DNA of 64,000 bases from Heligmosomoides polygyrus polygyrus (taxonomy: Eukaryota; Nematoda; Chromadorea; Rhabditida; Heligmosomidae): assembly GCA_947396885.1 (NCBI GenBank), contig OX377204.1, forward strand, positions 49,277,139 through 49,341,138, read 5' to 3'. Shown piece after piece: positions 52,001 to 61,174 of the stretch (the stretch's first letter is position 1; each line of letters starts with the position of its first letter). A program made the position numbers and the translations under genes. The notes under the pieces were generated by a model. It was not told the DNA's origin, did no database searches, and saw only the letters and a program-made list of their open reading frames with translations.

Positions 52001-53719
52001 TAGAGTGCGCAATCCCTCAAAAAGCTGAACTAATACCGGCCCTATCTAAAAATACAAAATTGGCAGCCATATATTTAACCGAAGGTTTCTATCATTTCTT
52101 CCTTTATGTGAGCTGTGAGGCGCTGTACGCCTCGCTTCCACTACTACGTTAGATTCTTAAAAGGATGGATTTAGATTGATCACACATATGCGTCTCGAGA
52201 TTTATCGGATACACATAGCGAGGAGTCTATCCTCTTTCTGTTTCATACCCGGAGCCTTTACCTTAGCCGCAGCAAGCTCGAATGTCCTTTTACAGCTACA
52301 ACGCTTGTAGGTATTAGCCATTACCTTCCCATTTGAATGTTTTGGACAAATTCTTTGAATTTAATAATGGAAAGAGATGAAACCCCTCCGCACCCGGTTT
52401 GACTTGCCAACGTTTCAAAAGTACCATCCTTCAGCTGTTGACAAGTATCAAGCGTTTTACCATAATTCTATGTTCCATTGTGCTTAAACCTTCTGTATAA
52501 AAAACTGTTCACAGCCTTCGGTTTAGCTTCAAACTTCGAGCCTTTGAAAACGGAGTTAAAGATAGAAAGAAAGAAGGGACCCCTCAACGGTCACAGAATA
52601 TTTAAGACACAATATGTTGTAGTTCTGTCATGGCTGCGTTGTTAAACAAACTGTGCTGTTTCCCACCGAGTGATTAGCTCCTAGTACCTTCTGGTGCTGC
52701 CATCAATATAACAGATTGTTTAGAAACATATTTCATTTGAGGACCACTGTAGGCAACAGCGCGCCAACGTGCCGCTGCGCGACCGCCTTCACTGCCGGTT
52801 TTGTACTTCTAGATAGGGTCCTAATTAACCGAATATGCGTGGAAGAAAGTTGAAGCTGCCGGGGCAGAAATAAGGACCAATGCCCTGGCGGAGTTTAGCC
52901 GGACGGTAACAGAAAAAATTGTCTTCACCTTGCTCAACGAGGGTTTAGACGACCGAACGCGCTAATTAACATAAGGTAACTGTGGCAACAAATTCCGGAT
53001 GAATTCTACATACCAGTGTTTTACTTTACTAGGCGAGTATGCCATCAGTGGAAAATTTAAGCTAGCCGGCGAAAAGAAATTGTTACGCAAACCAGTACAA
53101 GCTGGCTCCATCGTTTACCTAGCAACAACCAAATCTTCTTAAATGATGAAATATAAAGGTCGCCTTAATCAATTCCTCTGTGAGAGGTACTGGGCTACTT
53201 ATATATGATATCGAAGTATTCCTCTCAGAGAAGTCTGGTACCAATTCACTGATACCGGAGGGAAAATGTTCGGTCGGCTTGGTTCGAGATCAATAGATGG
53301 ACTGGACTGTCATCTCTCTCCCCATAAAAAAAGAAAACGGTTGTCATGGAAAATTCACAGGATAGGTATCCGAATTATACTCGTATCTATTGGTTGATTA
53401 GAGCTCTTCATTCCCTTTCGAGTGTTATCAGTGTCAATAAAAAAAAACGTGATCTCAGTATTCTCGAGACTCCAACAAGAAAACGGCCACATCGGACCTG
53501 TTAACGACTGCCGGACGAAGAAAGGCTCATCTGAAGACTGCGGTCCTCATTCTTACCACATATTCTCCTCTTCAAAAACCAAGCTCTCAAAAAAGCTGCA
53601 TACAAGGAGTTGAAAAAACTGACTACTGAACTACTCACCTAGTCCGACAGCACGGTGCAACAGGGTCCCTTCATCGCAGCACAACGCGTCTACTTGTTCG
53701 TGGAAGTCGGGCTTGTTCT
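34059..53719 (-). CDS. Ankyrin-repeat protein, three phase-matched exons (partial)
   Basis: Exons in coding order: 53639-53719, 47568-47718 and 34059-34203, all GT/AG with consistent phase. Together they read DEGTLLHRAVGLDSADFVSA, SNGTNPCVQNEEGKTPYQMC, then LCEGGASVDQPNAKGETPLF, AVRRGDAQIVRQLLSAGADP and SKKTDK. The G-x-TPL-x-A and V-x-x-LL-x-x-GADP patterns are the ankyrin consensus, about two and a half repeats. Upstream exons (the frame enters with one split base) were not found. Downstream, the last donor leaves phase 0 while the next GH20-like exon (33061) needs phase 1, so a linking exon of 3n+1 bases is missing, or this is a separate gene. Introns of 6 and 13 kb are filled with nested transposons. 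Confidence 0.72.
35040..35112 (-). other. GC-rich hairpin module shared with the RTE 3' tail
   Basis: GGCCACGC, CTAGCCGGCTCCGCCGGC and ATCGGGTAT recur in the same order in the reverse complement of 17205-17260, about 80% identical by eye over 50 bases and keeping the CCGGC...GCCGG stem. Just before it, CAGCGTCGG...CCGACGCTG (35020-35055) forms another stem. It sits at the left end of the sequence that splits the CR1-like copy. Confidence 0.55.
35840..36440 (+). repeat. Tandem repeat, about 253-bp unit
   Basis: GAATGGGAGAATCTTAC recurs at 35871, 36126 and 36377, with surrounding ACAGCCTAGCTAATGAGCAA, CATATAGCGCA and TGTGGGCGGGAGAAACT. The 80-codon frame at 36078-36320 lies within one unit and is not supported as a gene. 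It is part of the 2.25-kb insertion in the CR1-like copy; the rest of that insertion (35120-35840 and 36440-37270) holds nothing I recognise. Confidence 0.7.
38450..38690 (+). mobile_element. SINE-like element, plus orientation
   Basis: The reverse complement of 57110-57330 matches here: GGATTTCCCGC, CAGGCCAACGAAGCCTTCCA, CTGGTACCAG, CGCCTCCACGACATCCCGCT and GGGATTGAGTAGCGCC. The tRNA-like head is weaker than in the 57110-57392 copy. Immediately upstream is a G12 run (38408-38420). Confidence 0.6.
38691..39520. other. Intron stretch, nothing recognised
   Basis: No gene or repeat supported. The plus-strand frame at 38956-39183 has no recognisable motif. Confidence 0.3.
39525..40330. other. 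GC-rich block, possible old LTR-like or promoter-like sequence
   Basis: 39600-39860 is markedly GC-rich with CCGACG/CGCCGTCG periodicity, preceded by TATTTAAGG (39632-39640), which resembles a TATA region. From 40137 a 65-codon frame encodes a Ser/Asn/Asp-rich peptide with a run of five Asp. This could be the left end of an LTR element (LTR plus gag start), but no matching second LTR or primer binding site was found. Confidence 0.3.
40468..41165. mobile_element. 698-bp palindromic MITE
   Basis: Inverted arms of about 250 bp (40468-40720 and 40925-41165) with tips CAGTATTATAAAAATCCGAC and GTCGGATTTTTATAATACTG. Other shared landmarks are TGACTTTGACACCGTAACC, CCACCGTAATCCAGTGTG and CATATGGTTGGTTTC-like stretches. 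A further fragment of the right end is at 55408-55465. The CAGT tip resembles Tc1/mariner-type ends, but no TA duplication is seen. Confidence 0.75.
41250..42155. mobile_element. TIR element with about 170-190-bp inverted arms
   Basis: 41250-41440 is inverted at 41970-42155: ACGAGTTTTTACC, GTTTGACCTAGG, CCCTCTCGCTGCAAC, ACGTACGCG, TACAATATGG and ATCCGACTGCTAC appear in both. The centre contains a diverged relative of the 24858-25075 arm (GAGCCAATTAGCGTTGACTC at 41495, AGATCAACCAGATTTTG at 41578). Ends and target duplication are not resolved. Confidence 0.6.
42274..42578. mobile_element. GC-rich 305-bp MITE-like element with 25-bp TIRs
   Basis: The left end GGCCCCTGTTTACTCCCACG and the right end CGCGGGAGTATAACAGGGGC are near-perfect inverted repeats. 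Inside are two direct copies, 143 bp apart, of ACTCCC(A/G)CGGGAGC plus TCCGCGGA, and several CCGCGG palindromes. It lies just beyond the 3' end of the minus-strand RTE fragment. Open frames on both strands are due to low stop frequency at high GC. Confidence 0.6.
42897..43647. mobile_element. 751-bp DNA element with 9-bp duplication, Mutator-like
   Basis: Flanked by GTCAGCTAT at 42888-42896 and 43648-43656. Inverted ends share ATTC(T/C)GGCGAAGACACC followed by CCGAATGGTTACCGTAT (about 34 bp, nearly identical), starting about ten bases in from each tip. A 9-bp duplication is the Mutator (MULE) signature; no transposase is present, so it is non-autonomous. It sits in the RTE fragment between the codons for IAD and KMREA. 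The centre is a 113-bp tandem array. Confidence 0.82.
43048..43372 (+). repeat. Tandem repeat, 113-bp unit, three copies, each with a hairpin
   Basis: GGGACTCCAGGGTGGGTGCC starts at 43048, 43161 and 43274. Copies two and three differ from copy one at only a few positions. The first two units contain a perfect 12-bp stem with a TTC loop (GATTCTGCGCTC / GAGCGCAGAATC). It fills the inside of the Mutator-like element; the open frames here (43009-43421) simply repeat the unit. Confidence 0.9.
44090..44156 (+). repeat. tRNA-like segment in the left foldback arm
   Basis: GCGCAGTGGTAGAGTGCTCG resembles box A and the D arm; GGTTCGGTTCCCG, about 35 bases on, resembles box B. The mirror copy is at 45041-45110. 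It is tRNA-derived, not a functional tRNA, because no paired acceptor stem or CCA-compatible end is present. Confidence 0.55.
44450..44770. repeat. Satellite copies at the centre of the foldback
   Basis: GGGTTATTTGGGGTGCTGAT, CACGAATCTGACATCCG on the left and its inverse on the right, around GATTCGGTCGGAGACCAC. Same family as 10030-11790. It either was captured by the foldback or originates from it. Confidence 0.7.
45041..45110 (-). repeat. tRNA-like segment in the right foldback arm
   Basis: Mirror copy of 44090-44156 with a few substitutions (GCAGTGGTAGAGTGCTCGCT and GGTTCGGTTCCCGCC on the minus strand). Confidence 0.55.
45656..47567. other. Intron stretch, nothing recognised
   Basis: Several open frames of 70-135 codons, none with recognisable motifs or splice sites. 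A frame near 46160-46380 (LILRAPMDATLSP) might be a remnant of an unidentified element. Confidence 0.3.
47719..49156. other. Intron stretch between ankyrin exons, nothing recognised
   Basis: AT-rich, without gene or repeat that I can support. Confidence 0.3.
49157..51531. mobile_element. hAT-like element (ends only), with a nested piggyBac-like element
   Basis: Inverted tips CAGGGGTGTGCGCTTAA and (minus strand) CAGTGATGTGCGTTAAA fit the CAGNG-type ends of hAT transposons. The adjoining octamers ATTAACAC (49149-49156) and ATCAACAT (51532-51539) agree at 6 of 8 positions, as expected of an old 8-bp duplication. Next to each tip are TTAACG/CGTTAAA-rich stretches. No hAT transposase was recognised. 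This call is moderate because the TIR match is short. Confidence 0.5.
49940..50563 (+). mobile_element. piggyBac-like element with TTAA ends
   Basis: Perfect 17-bp inverted ends CCCATTGACGACCGCGC / GCGCGGTCGTCAATGGG, flanked by TTAA at 49936-49939 and 50564-50567. Inside, 50098-50169 encodes HRRCICCCKEVAKKK and, one base out of frame, THFCHESCK followed by a stop. RRC-x-x-C...KKKT-x-x-FC-x-x-C at the end of the protein is the cysteine-rich C-terminal domain of piggyBac transposases, so this is an internally deleted copy that kept the 3' coding end. Confidence 0.78.
51549..51998 (-). other. Unidentified 149-codon open frame
   Basis: The longest open frame outside recognised elements in this part, lying in the first ankyrin intron. 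It contains SYHSSIETSLNVMFLYCNQ and YLTDSSDDYKGTPEGEYKVG and hydrophobic stretches near both ends. I do not recognise it. It could be an exon of an unrelated gene or part of a transposon, or chance. Confidence 0.25.
51999..53638. other. Intron stretch, one SINE fragment only
   Basis: 53228-53292 matches 57250-57310 (AAGTCTGGTACCAATTCAC, CCGGAGGG, CGGCTTGGTT), a fragment of the SINE family. The remainder shows nothing recognisable. Confidence 0.4.
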
Positions 53720-54284
53720 CTAAAGCTGAGTGGACCTTAAGCGACAAGCGAATACACGATAATAAGGAAAACATGCAACGCACTCAGCTGCGACAGAATG
53801 GAGCAGAGAACGTCGACACGACCATTGTCAAGGCATTTCAGGAGGAGATCCGAAGGCCTCTCGTCCTCTGCAGCCGCCCCCATGCGAGACACTGAACGAC
53901 AACCGCTACAGCTTCAGTCGCGCAATGGTGCAGCACTTACTGGACAAGCCAGCGCACTATCCGTGGACATAAACACTGCACACGAAGGAAGGGTCAACGT
54001 GAGCCGAGCCAGAAGCTCTTCGGAGGGGGCGTCGGCCAGAGGGCCGGAGACACTGCCCTAGCGAATTACCCTTTTGCCCGCTGCAACACTTAGGCCTCCT
54101 CCTCCTCAGCAGCATCCAACGGCAATCCCGGGAGAAATGAGGGCCCGCGGGAAGGCCAGCGCCACATGTTTTCGGCCGCCGATACAACGAGCGCGCTAAA
54201 CAGCGAGCTGACGGAGGCCGGCGCTGGGACACTCGCAGGCTGCAGCTGGAGACCTGCGATGCCGTTCTACCCCGCTCCATGCGC

Positions 54285-54550
54285 GCGGTTATACAGCGAG
54301 TGGCGAGCGCCTCTGTGAAGGTCGGCGAAGAAGTAGTGGGTTCGATTCCGTTTCGCCTTCCTTCTTTCGACTGTGACGCAGTCCAAGACCGTAGTAGAGC
54401 GCCTGCCGGGCAGGGCAGTTCTCCTCATTGGTTGCTGTGAGCTCTCGGAAGGGTGTTGACGGGATTTCGTCAAGTACGAGGATGCTTTGCCAGCGTGCGA
54501 AGTCATGCTCAAAAGGGGCAAATTGACTCGGGGAGGGGTGGGTCACCATG
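54285..54550 (+). mobile_element. tRNA-derived SINE-like element
   Basis: TACAGCGAGTGGCGAGCG resembles box A and GTGGGTTCGATTCCG is a good box B, about 45 bases apart, followed by an unrelated body. The minus-strand frames at 54267-54549 pass through it, and I do not regard them as genes. Confidence 0.5.
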
Positions 54551-56393
54551 TAGTCGGTGGTTATCCGCCCTGGTATGAAGGCATATGTATGTCGAATTAC
54601 ACCAGAGGTGGCCTAGCTCAATCACACAACACAAAACGGTGCATAGTGCTGTCGTACCGGGTGGTCCCCACCCTCCCTGAGCTAATTTTCGCCTGGCTGT
54701 GTTACTGACTTAACTATTTTGTGATCTGTGAGGTGCTTCATGCACTCTTCATTATTATACGGAATACATCTTACTGTTGAGAGTGAGAATGTGTTCATGA
54801 GCTTATGGAGAAGAAACCGAGACACATATGACCAACATTCTTCATCTCAATCAAGTTCTTTTCGAGCTGTCCTAGAAAATCTACTTCACTGAATGGGTAT
54901 GTGTCGATTCATGCCACTCCACTGTCGTAAGCCGTAGGGAAGTTCTTATCATCAGGAGCGTTGGTAGACCTCTATTACGAGCATTATGAAGACATTAAGT
55001 TGTCTAGTCGCTCCGAAAGTTCCAGAGAGGGGGAGGGAGAGCTTTAGTTCATCTTTAGACAACTTTGGAGTGTGGTCCGAGAAGTTATGTTATCTGCTTG
55101 GAGCGTATGAGCCGTGATCACTTCCTTCATTCTTCCCTAAAAAATCTTTCCCCCTATAATTTCTCTCGAAGGCTTCAATGTAACTTAAAAACTCAACTTT
55201 TTGTATCCAAAACGTGTCAATGCCACCGGGCTTAGCATGATGTAGTCCGTGTCAGTCCCTGTAGAATTTGTAAGCCGTCATCGTGCTTGGAGACTCGTTT
55301 ATCGCGACCGTGAGCTCATATTCACACGTGAACCAAGTATGGAAGCATTCGCTCCCGTTTCAAATCTGTCCTGCCGTGCTCGCAACGCGGGGACGAGTAG
55401 CCCGGCCGGGTGACGGTGTCAAAGTCATGAGTTGGGTCTTTATAATACTGTTTTTAATGACCTCCTTTCCGACGAGCACAGCCGAAGCGATGACAGAAAT
55501 GGAGTTCTATGCGAAGCCAACGAGCTAGCCTAATCTGCAAGAAGCTAATGTTTTGCAGTCCCTACCGGGAATGGCTGCCTTGAGTGGTTTGGGTTGGGGT
55601 TTCATTAGTCCGTGTGCGGGACAAACGTAAGTAATCGGGTACTCAACCACCTAGCCCATCATGTACGTAGCAACACTTGTACTCATTTCGCTCCCTTGTT
55701 GGAGTAATCCACCCTTTGTTGGCACTACGACACTACTGACGAGGTGCTCTCTTCTCTTTGCTTCCGATTGAAGTGGAAGGCAGTTGATTTCGCATCGGAC
55801 GAGCACGTCGGCCTCTTTTGTCAGATGACTCCCCGTCCATGAAGACGTTTTTCGCCATTCGACGACTAAGTCTGAGAGGGGCATATACACCTTGAAAATT
55901 GAGTTTTTCGAACCCAGAACGAACAGCGTTGTCAGCTGTTATAGGAAGCTCAAAGTCCAGGCTTCGGATAGCACGTATCGTGATCCTTTTGTGATGGTGT
56001 TTCACTGAAAGGGGTGAGTGGTGGCAGAGAAGCGCGGTCACCTTGCGAACCCCCCCCCCCCCCGCCCCGCCCTTCTTCCGGAACTGCTGTCCCATCAGTT
56101 TTAGTGCCTGCTGTGCTAGAGAACGTGTGCACATGCTAGACAACCTAAACAAGCCGTTTGTACAGCCCTCCAATGTAAGGCATTGTCAGTCAGTCGGCTG
56201 GTCACCGCAAGTGATTGTAAGGTGGAACGCATTCAGGAACATCCCGAAAAGGAACTGGAAGGCTCCAACTTGTATCGTCCTTTAATGGTCGATAAACCTG
56301 GCTTAACTGTTTGAGCATAGGATGAATGGTTGTTCGATGTGTTTGCGCTGCTTACAGCCGCCTCATATGAGTCGAATAGAAGCGATGTTTTAG
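54551..56393. other. Stretch upstream of the DTD exon
   Basis: Should contain the first exon of the plus-strand DTD gene and possibly 5' exons of the minus-strand ankyrin gene, but I could not place either. 55408-55465 (GACGGTGTCAAAGTCATGAG, CTTTATAATACTGT) is an end fragment of the 40468-41165 MITE family. A C18-like run lies near 56049. Confidence 0.4.
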
Positions 56394-56594
56394 GTTGGAT
56401 CCATCGGCCGTGGTGTTTGTGTATTCGTGGGCATATCGAAGGACGACAATGATGAGGACATTGACTACATTGTGCGGAAAATTCTGAATGTCCGTTTATT
56501 CGAATCGGACAACAAGCGCTGGGACAAGTCTGCTAAGGGCGAGGGACTTGAAGTCCTTTGCGTCAGCCAGTTTACGCTGTATGGCTTTTTAAAG
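56394..56594 (+). CDS. dtd1: D-aminoacyl-tRNA deacylase, single internal exon
   Basis: DTD removes D-amino acids mischarged onto tRNAs. The exon follows the acceptor ATGTTTTAG and ends at the donor AAAG|GTAAAT; 201 bases, 67 codons, phase 0 on both sides. It reads VGSIGRGVCVFVGISKDD, then EDIDYIVRKILNVRLFE, NKRWDKSAKG and EVLCVSQFTLYGFLK. The G-x-G-x-x-V-x-VGIS stretch and the SQFTL active-site motif are diagnostic. Missing are the N-terminal exon (an AVIQRV-type start) and the C-terminal half with the GPVT motif; the N gap at 57476-57675 may hold part of it. The gene is transcribed away from the ankyrin gene. Confidence 0.9.
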
Positions 56595-56764
56595 GTAAAT
56601 CTTTTTTAAGAATCTTGTCCTTTCTTGCTACAATTAACTGCATAGTAAATGAGGGAGAGGGCTTCTTTTACATTCTGAAGAGGAGCCGCGAGACGCATTG
56701 TGCAGAACGTGGGATGAGGTGTCGGGGGAAAGTGCCCATAAGGGGCCGAATTCATCAACGACTT

Positions 56765-56880
56765 ACAGCAATTTGACAGAGAAAATTACAGCCGAAATGC
56801 CTGATAGCGCGGCTTATCAAGCGATATGGTGAGCGCTAAGCCGCGTTATCTGAGTTTTCGGCTGTGAATTCTCTGTTAAA
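56765..56880. repeat. Short foldback repeat, about 45-bp arms
   Basis: ACAGAGAAAATTACAGCCGA and GCGCGGCTTA on the left are inverted as TAAGCCGCGT and TCGGCTGTGAATTCTCTGT on the right, around about 20 bases. Probably a tiny MITE; it lies in the DTD intron. Confidence 0.65.
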
Positions 56881-57020
56881 GTTATGTATGTGGTTGATGG
56901 GTCTGACCCAAGGTTGTCCTTCTTGAATGGTGTTTAGAGCAAAATAATATCATCGGCAGCTTATAAACCTCAATAGATGCTGTATTTACTGCTATTTATT
57001 TTTGCTTAGTAGCATTCCCA

Positions 57021-57022
<2 letters not shown>

Positions 57023-57095
<73 letters not shown>
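57023..57095. repeat. (TA)n microsatellite
   Basis: Pure TA dinucleotides, 73 bases, at the 3' end of the minus-strand SINE copy at 57110-57392. A second (TA)n (57385-57425) abuts the other end. Confidence 0.95.
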
Positions 57096-57099
<4 letters not shown>

Positions 57100-57109
57100 G
57101 ATAAAGGAC

Positions 57110-57382
57110 GGCGTTACTCAATCCCTTTTGGGATGCGCCAGCGCATTCTACTTCTACGGGATGTCGTGGAGGCGACATGAATGCGTATTTGGCCATACAA
57201 TGACTTGCGGTGGCCAGCCGATGAACAAGTCAGTGCTTTATCCTTCCCAGACAAGTCTGGTACCAATTCACCGACCCCGGAGGGATGGAAGGCTTGGTTG
57301 GCCTGGGCGGGAAATCCGAACCAGGAACCTGGTATCGGGTGCACGCGACTGTCGCACCTCCTCCGACTGCGCTACACGCGCC

Positions 57383-57392
<10 letters not shown>
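57110..57392 (-). mobile_element. tRNA-derived SINE
   Basis: Minus-strand head GGGCGCGTGTAGCGCAGTCG (box A) with CCTGGTTCGGATTTCCCG (box B) about 50 bases on, then a body with AAGCCTTCCATCCCTCC, GAATTGGTACCAGACTTG and CGCCTCCACGACATCCCG, ending GGGATTGAGTAACGCC beside a (TA)n tract. The plus-orientation relative at 38450-38690 and the fragment at 53228-53292 show it is a family. It is the clearest SINE in the window. Confidence 0.75.
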
Positions 57393-57428
<36 letters not shown>

Positions 57429-57475
57429 CGCACATATATGTCCATTGTAATAAATAAATAAATAAATATTTCATT

Positions 57476-57675
57476 NNNNNNNNNNNNNNNNNNNNNNNNN
57501 NNNNNNNNNNNNNNNNNNNNNNNNNNNNNNNNNNNNNNNNNNNNNNNNNNNNNNNNNNNNNNNNNNNNNNNNNNNNNNNNNNNNNNNNNNNNNNNNNNNN
57601 NNNNNNNNNNNNNNNNNNNNNNNNNNNNNNNNNNNNNNNNNNNNNNNNNNNNNNNNNNNNNNNNNNNNNNNNNNN
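57476..57675. other. Assembly gap of 200 N
   Basis: Unsequenced. It separates the right end of the DTD intron from the truncated Ty3/gypsy reverse transcriptase; the real gap length is probably unknown (a round 200). Confidence 0.98.
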
Positions 57676-60540
57676 ATACCTAAGAATGTGCGCATATCTT
57701 GCCTAGTTTTCGGTTCTGGATACTCTATGATTGCCTGCACTTTTTGCGGATCCATACGAAGTCCTTCCTCGTCGACGATATGTCCTAGGAAATGCACTTT
57801 CTTTCCTTAGAATACATTTACGTGGGTTCAGTTTGAGGTGAGCTTCTCCCATGGCTTCAAACCCTTTCTCTGGCATCTTCATATGCCTTTGGTAAGTGCT
57901 TGTTGCAATCATTTTATCTTCGACATAAGAAAAGACTTCGTCTGATGGGAGATCTCGCAGAATAAGATGCATTATTTTCTGGAACACGGCTGGAGAGGAA
58001 GCCAGACCAAACGGGAGCACCTTGAATTGGAAAACGCCTTCTGTGGTAGCGAAGTCGCTCTTCTCTCTGGCATTTTCAGACAGTTTTATTTGCCAGTACC
58101 CTGATCTGAGGTCAAGCGTTGAAAAATAGCACTTGTTTTCGAGATTTTATAAAATAATATCTACTGTTGGTAATGGATAGCTGTCAATTCTCGTTGCTTG
58201 GTTAAGCTTGCGATAGTCTACGCAAAGTCTTAGCCATCCTTCTTTTTCACTAGGACAATCGGGGACGACCAATTTGAGTAAGTGGGCTCTATTATGTACC
58301 TTTCCTGTAAGTCGCCCAAAATCTTCCTTAATTCGTTGCGAATGCCCAGTGGTACAGGGCGAACCTTTTGATTGATTGGAGTTGAGACACCTGTGTCGAT
58401 TTCTTGCTCAGCAAGCGCCGTTTACGTTAATTCTTGGTGTATAACTGCGAAAACGTTTCCGTATCGCAAGACTAGCATTCTTAGGTTCCTTTTTTTTGTG
58501 GTCCGTTTCTGATTTGTTTTCCTGGACCATTTCTCAGAGCGTCTCACCACGTAATGGCTCTTCGTTACAGGCGCGTTGTTGTACTGCATTACACTGAAGT
58601 GGATTGTCTTCCACAACTTTTGTGGTGTCCTAGTACCTATTTCTCTTCTACTATGCAGGATTTTAGGGAGGTCTGAAACATTTGTTACCGGTAGTTCCAT
58701 GTTATTGGAACTTTTGCCGTAAACTATATCAGGTATAGTGTCACAGTTCAACTAGAAAATTTTGTCGCCTTCCGTTTTGGGGGCGGAAATTGTCACGGTT
58801 TTAATTCCCCGGGAGAAAGGTAAACACTCTTAACGATAACCGCAGTGTTTGAGCTTTTATACTTACGGCTCTTGCACTGAGTAGTCCTGTCCTTTGAGAT
58901 GGTATAATCCCTTGGCATCTCACCAGAACTCATTTTGAAGACGTTGGATACATGACGATGCTTTCTATAGGAGACGACTTGGTTGGATTTCCCTTCTTCC
59001 TTTTCTTCGTGCAGCACTATGTTCAACTTATGAAATGCATTTGTGCCCTGAATTAGAATGTCGTTTTCGGACTTCCTCACGAAGAATGCTACCCTCTGCG
59101 GAGGAGCGCTGTGCGTTGTCACGGTGACAGCGACTGCAACGAGGAACTTGATCTTGCTTCCTGAAGCGTCGTAGACGGTCCTTTATTGGTAGCTTTGATT
59201 TCCTCCACATCAGAGTCGAGGTCGAATCTTGAGCCTCGATCAAAAATTTGAGGAGTAATATGCTAATTTGTGAGCCAGTGTCGATCTTTTGAACAACCCT
59301 AAGAGCGAGACCTTACCCATTGTTTGCTTGCCAACCAGCTAGTCTATCGAGCTTGGTCGGTTGGGCCTGGTCCGAATGCCTCCACAATTCCAGCGATTTG
59401 GCGTTGCTGTGAAGATTCGCTTCTGACTGTTTTCTTCTTTGCAACCTATAGATTTTCAGCCAAATGTGGTTGTGTGGGGAGCCTGGTCTAGTGTTTTGTC
59501 TGGGGCGATTCCATGCTATTTGTTCGCAATCTCTTGAAAAATGCCTCTTTTCTCTACAAAGAGAGCAGTAGCCCTCTCGCTAAGACAATGAACGTTTTTG
59601 ACTTTCTCGGCGTGAGTGCCGGATTCGCTGGAAATGCTATATCAACTGCGGGAATTTAACGAAGCTCGGACAGCATGCGTGACTTTTCGGCTTCTCTGAA
59701 TAGATTGCGTCATCGCTTTTAGTTTTTCGTAGGCTTCGATCTATTTGCCTATTCCATTCACCGCAAACAGCCGGACGTACTCATCCCAATCAATGAGTTG
59801 CGCAATCAATTCCCCAGCACGTATCATAGGTAGTTCTTTCTCGCTTGTTTCTGGGTATATCCAACGAGTGAGATCTTCTAGTTCTACGCAATTCTCAGTT
59901 ATCGTGGAACGTTTCTTTAGCTGCTTAAGTTTCGTGTAGGCTTCTGTGCGAGCTGCAGAATCTAACTGGCCAATTTTAGCTCGAAAGGCTTTTACGAAAC
60001 ACGACAGACTTCCTTTTTTAAGAGCCAGCTGGAGGGTTTCCACCACCGCTTTTTCTTAATTTCTTTGTTTTTTATCCTTAATTTCTTGAGAAGAGCAGGT
60101 GGATGAGCATGCTGTCCGGAAGGGCTAATCAATTGTATTTCATCAGGAAGGAAGTCAGAAATTGTTCTTGTTCTTTCCCTTGTGGGTGAGAAAAAGGTTG
60201 AACCTCCGGTAGTGTCATATCCGCTAAAGCTGCACTTATATTCAGTTCCCGTTCTATCTTAGGTGATAATGAAATCTGCTCACCTTGATTGGATCTCTGC
60301 AGCTCTAAAATTAATCATAGTGTGCAGAACTGCTGCGAGAACGCTACTCCTGGTTTATTTTCACACTGTCTCCTTAGAAAACGATGACCATCTTGCAGAG
60401 CACGTTCGCGATCAAACCGTGCAGGAGTCATGCTCTCGCGGACCGCGCGCAAGACCGTTCTGTAGTCGGTGGAGTCTTCGCCTAGCTCCATTGATGGTTC
60501 TTCTAAAAAGATAGACTGTATTCGTCTTTTCATTGTTCTC
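57676..60540 (-). pseudogene. Ty3/gypsy LTR retrotransposon, gag-protease-RT part, decayed
   Basis: Read on the minus strand: a gag-like region (60540-59740, ESMTPARFDRERALQDG, IDWDEYVRLFAVNG), a CCHC zinc knuckle near 59560-59520 (CSLC-x4-H-x4-C), a protease motif IDTGSQIS near 59285-59260, and the RT region from about 58300 (LPFGLASSPAVFQK near 58015, YVEDKMI near 57930, LKLNPRKC near 57840, HFLGHIVDEEGL near 57790, PDPxKV-like MDPQKVQAI). The order gag-PR-RT is that of Ty3/gypsy. The Y-x-D-D catalytic box reads YVED, and stops and shifts break the frame throughout. No LTR was identified, and the RNase H-integrase part would lie in or beyond the N gap. Description only; no restored protein is given. 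Confidence 0.8.
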
Positions 60541-60834
60541 CGTGTGAAGAGAAATATTGTGCTGATGCAGCAGTGTTGGCCATTGGTGTCCCCAAAGGTT
60601 GGCTTTTGAGAGTCTTATCCACTGCTCTACTGCGCCAAGAACTTTTGTTGACGACACATTCAACAGCTTACGTATGTACCAGTCGTCATGAGTTGAGTCG
60701 TATTTTGCATATTTGGGACACTGCTGGTGCATCACGAGATGTCGATAAGGAATATGTAGTGAAATCATCAGCAAACTCCAAAAAAGTTTAGATATGGAAA
60801 TCTCTATGGAACTCCGATACCATCGTAAAAGGGC

Positions 60835-60915
60835 AAAAACGCGATGTAGCACGGGAACTGAACCCGTGACGTCACAGGCATAAAGAAGAACCTCTACCAC
60901 TGCGCTACTCAGGCC
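60835..60915 (-). mobile_element. tRNA-derived SINE-like element
   Basis: Minus strand GAGTAGCGCAGTGGTAGAGG (box A) and CACGGGTTCAGTTCCCGTG (box B with a perfect 6-bp T stem), then GCTACATCGCGTTTTTGCCC. It looks close to a tRNA, but the acceptor ends do not pair, so it is not called as a tRNA gene. Confidence 0.6.
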
Positions 60916-61174
60916 ACACACGAGTTCCTTGCGCAGCCGTGGTAAGCTAGACGCTCGGACCCTTAACCATTACACTCACCTCTTACTGATTTGCCTCAAG
61001 GATTCGGCAAAAACAAAACATGTCCTGTTACTATTTGGAGGACGGAGATTCTTCCTATAGTATTCGTTCTTGCCGTTCCGGCGAACCGTTCAGACAGTTC
61101 CCTTGTTAGGAAGCTCTTAATCTCCTTGACTGCGGGTCAGTACTCAGCACTACAGCACTGATAGACGGTTACAT

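Noticed and set aside
54267..54549. Minus-strand frame with a plausible-looking peptide
   Set aside because: It coincides with a SINE-like element that has box A and box B on the plus strand.
55733..56173. 146-codon minus-strand frame next to the DTD exon
   Set aside because: It crosses a long C homopolymer and has low-complexity Gly/Arg stretches; no recognisable domain or matching splice sites.
60835..60915. Possible tRNA gene on the minus strand
   Set aside because: Boxes A and B and the T stem are good, but the acceptor ends do not pair and the family appears elsewhere as SINE-like pieces.
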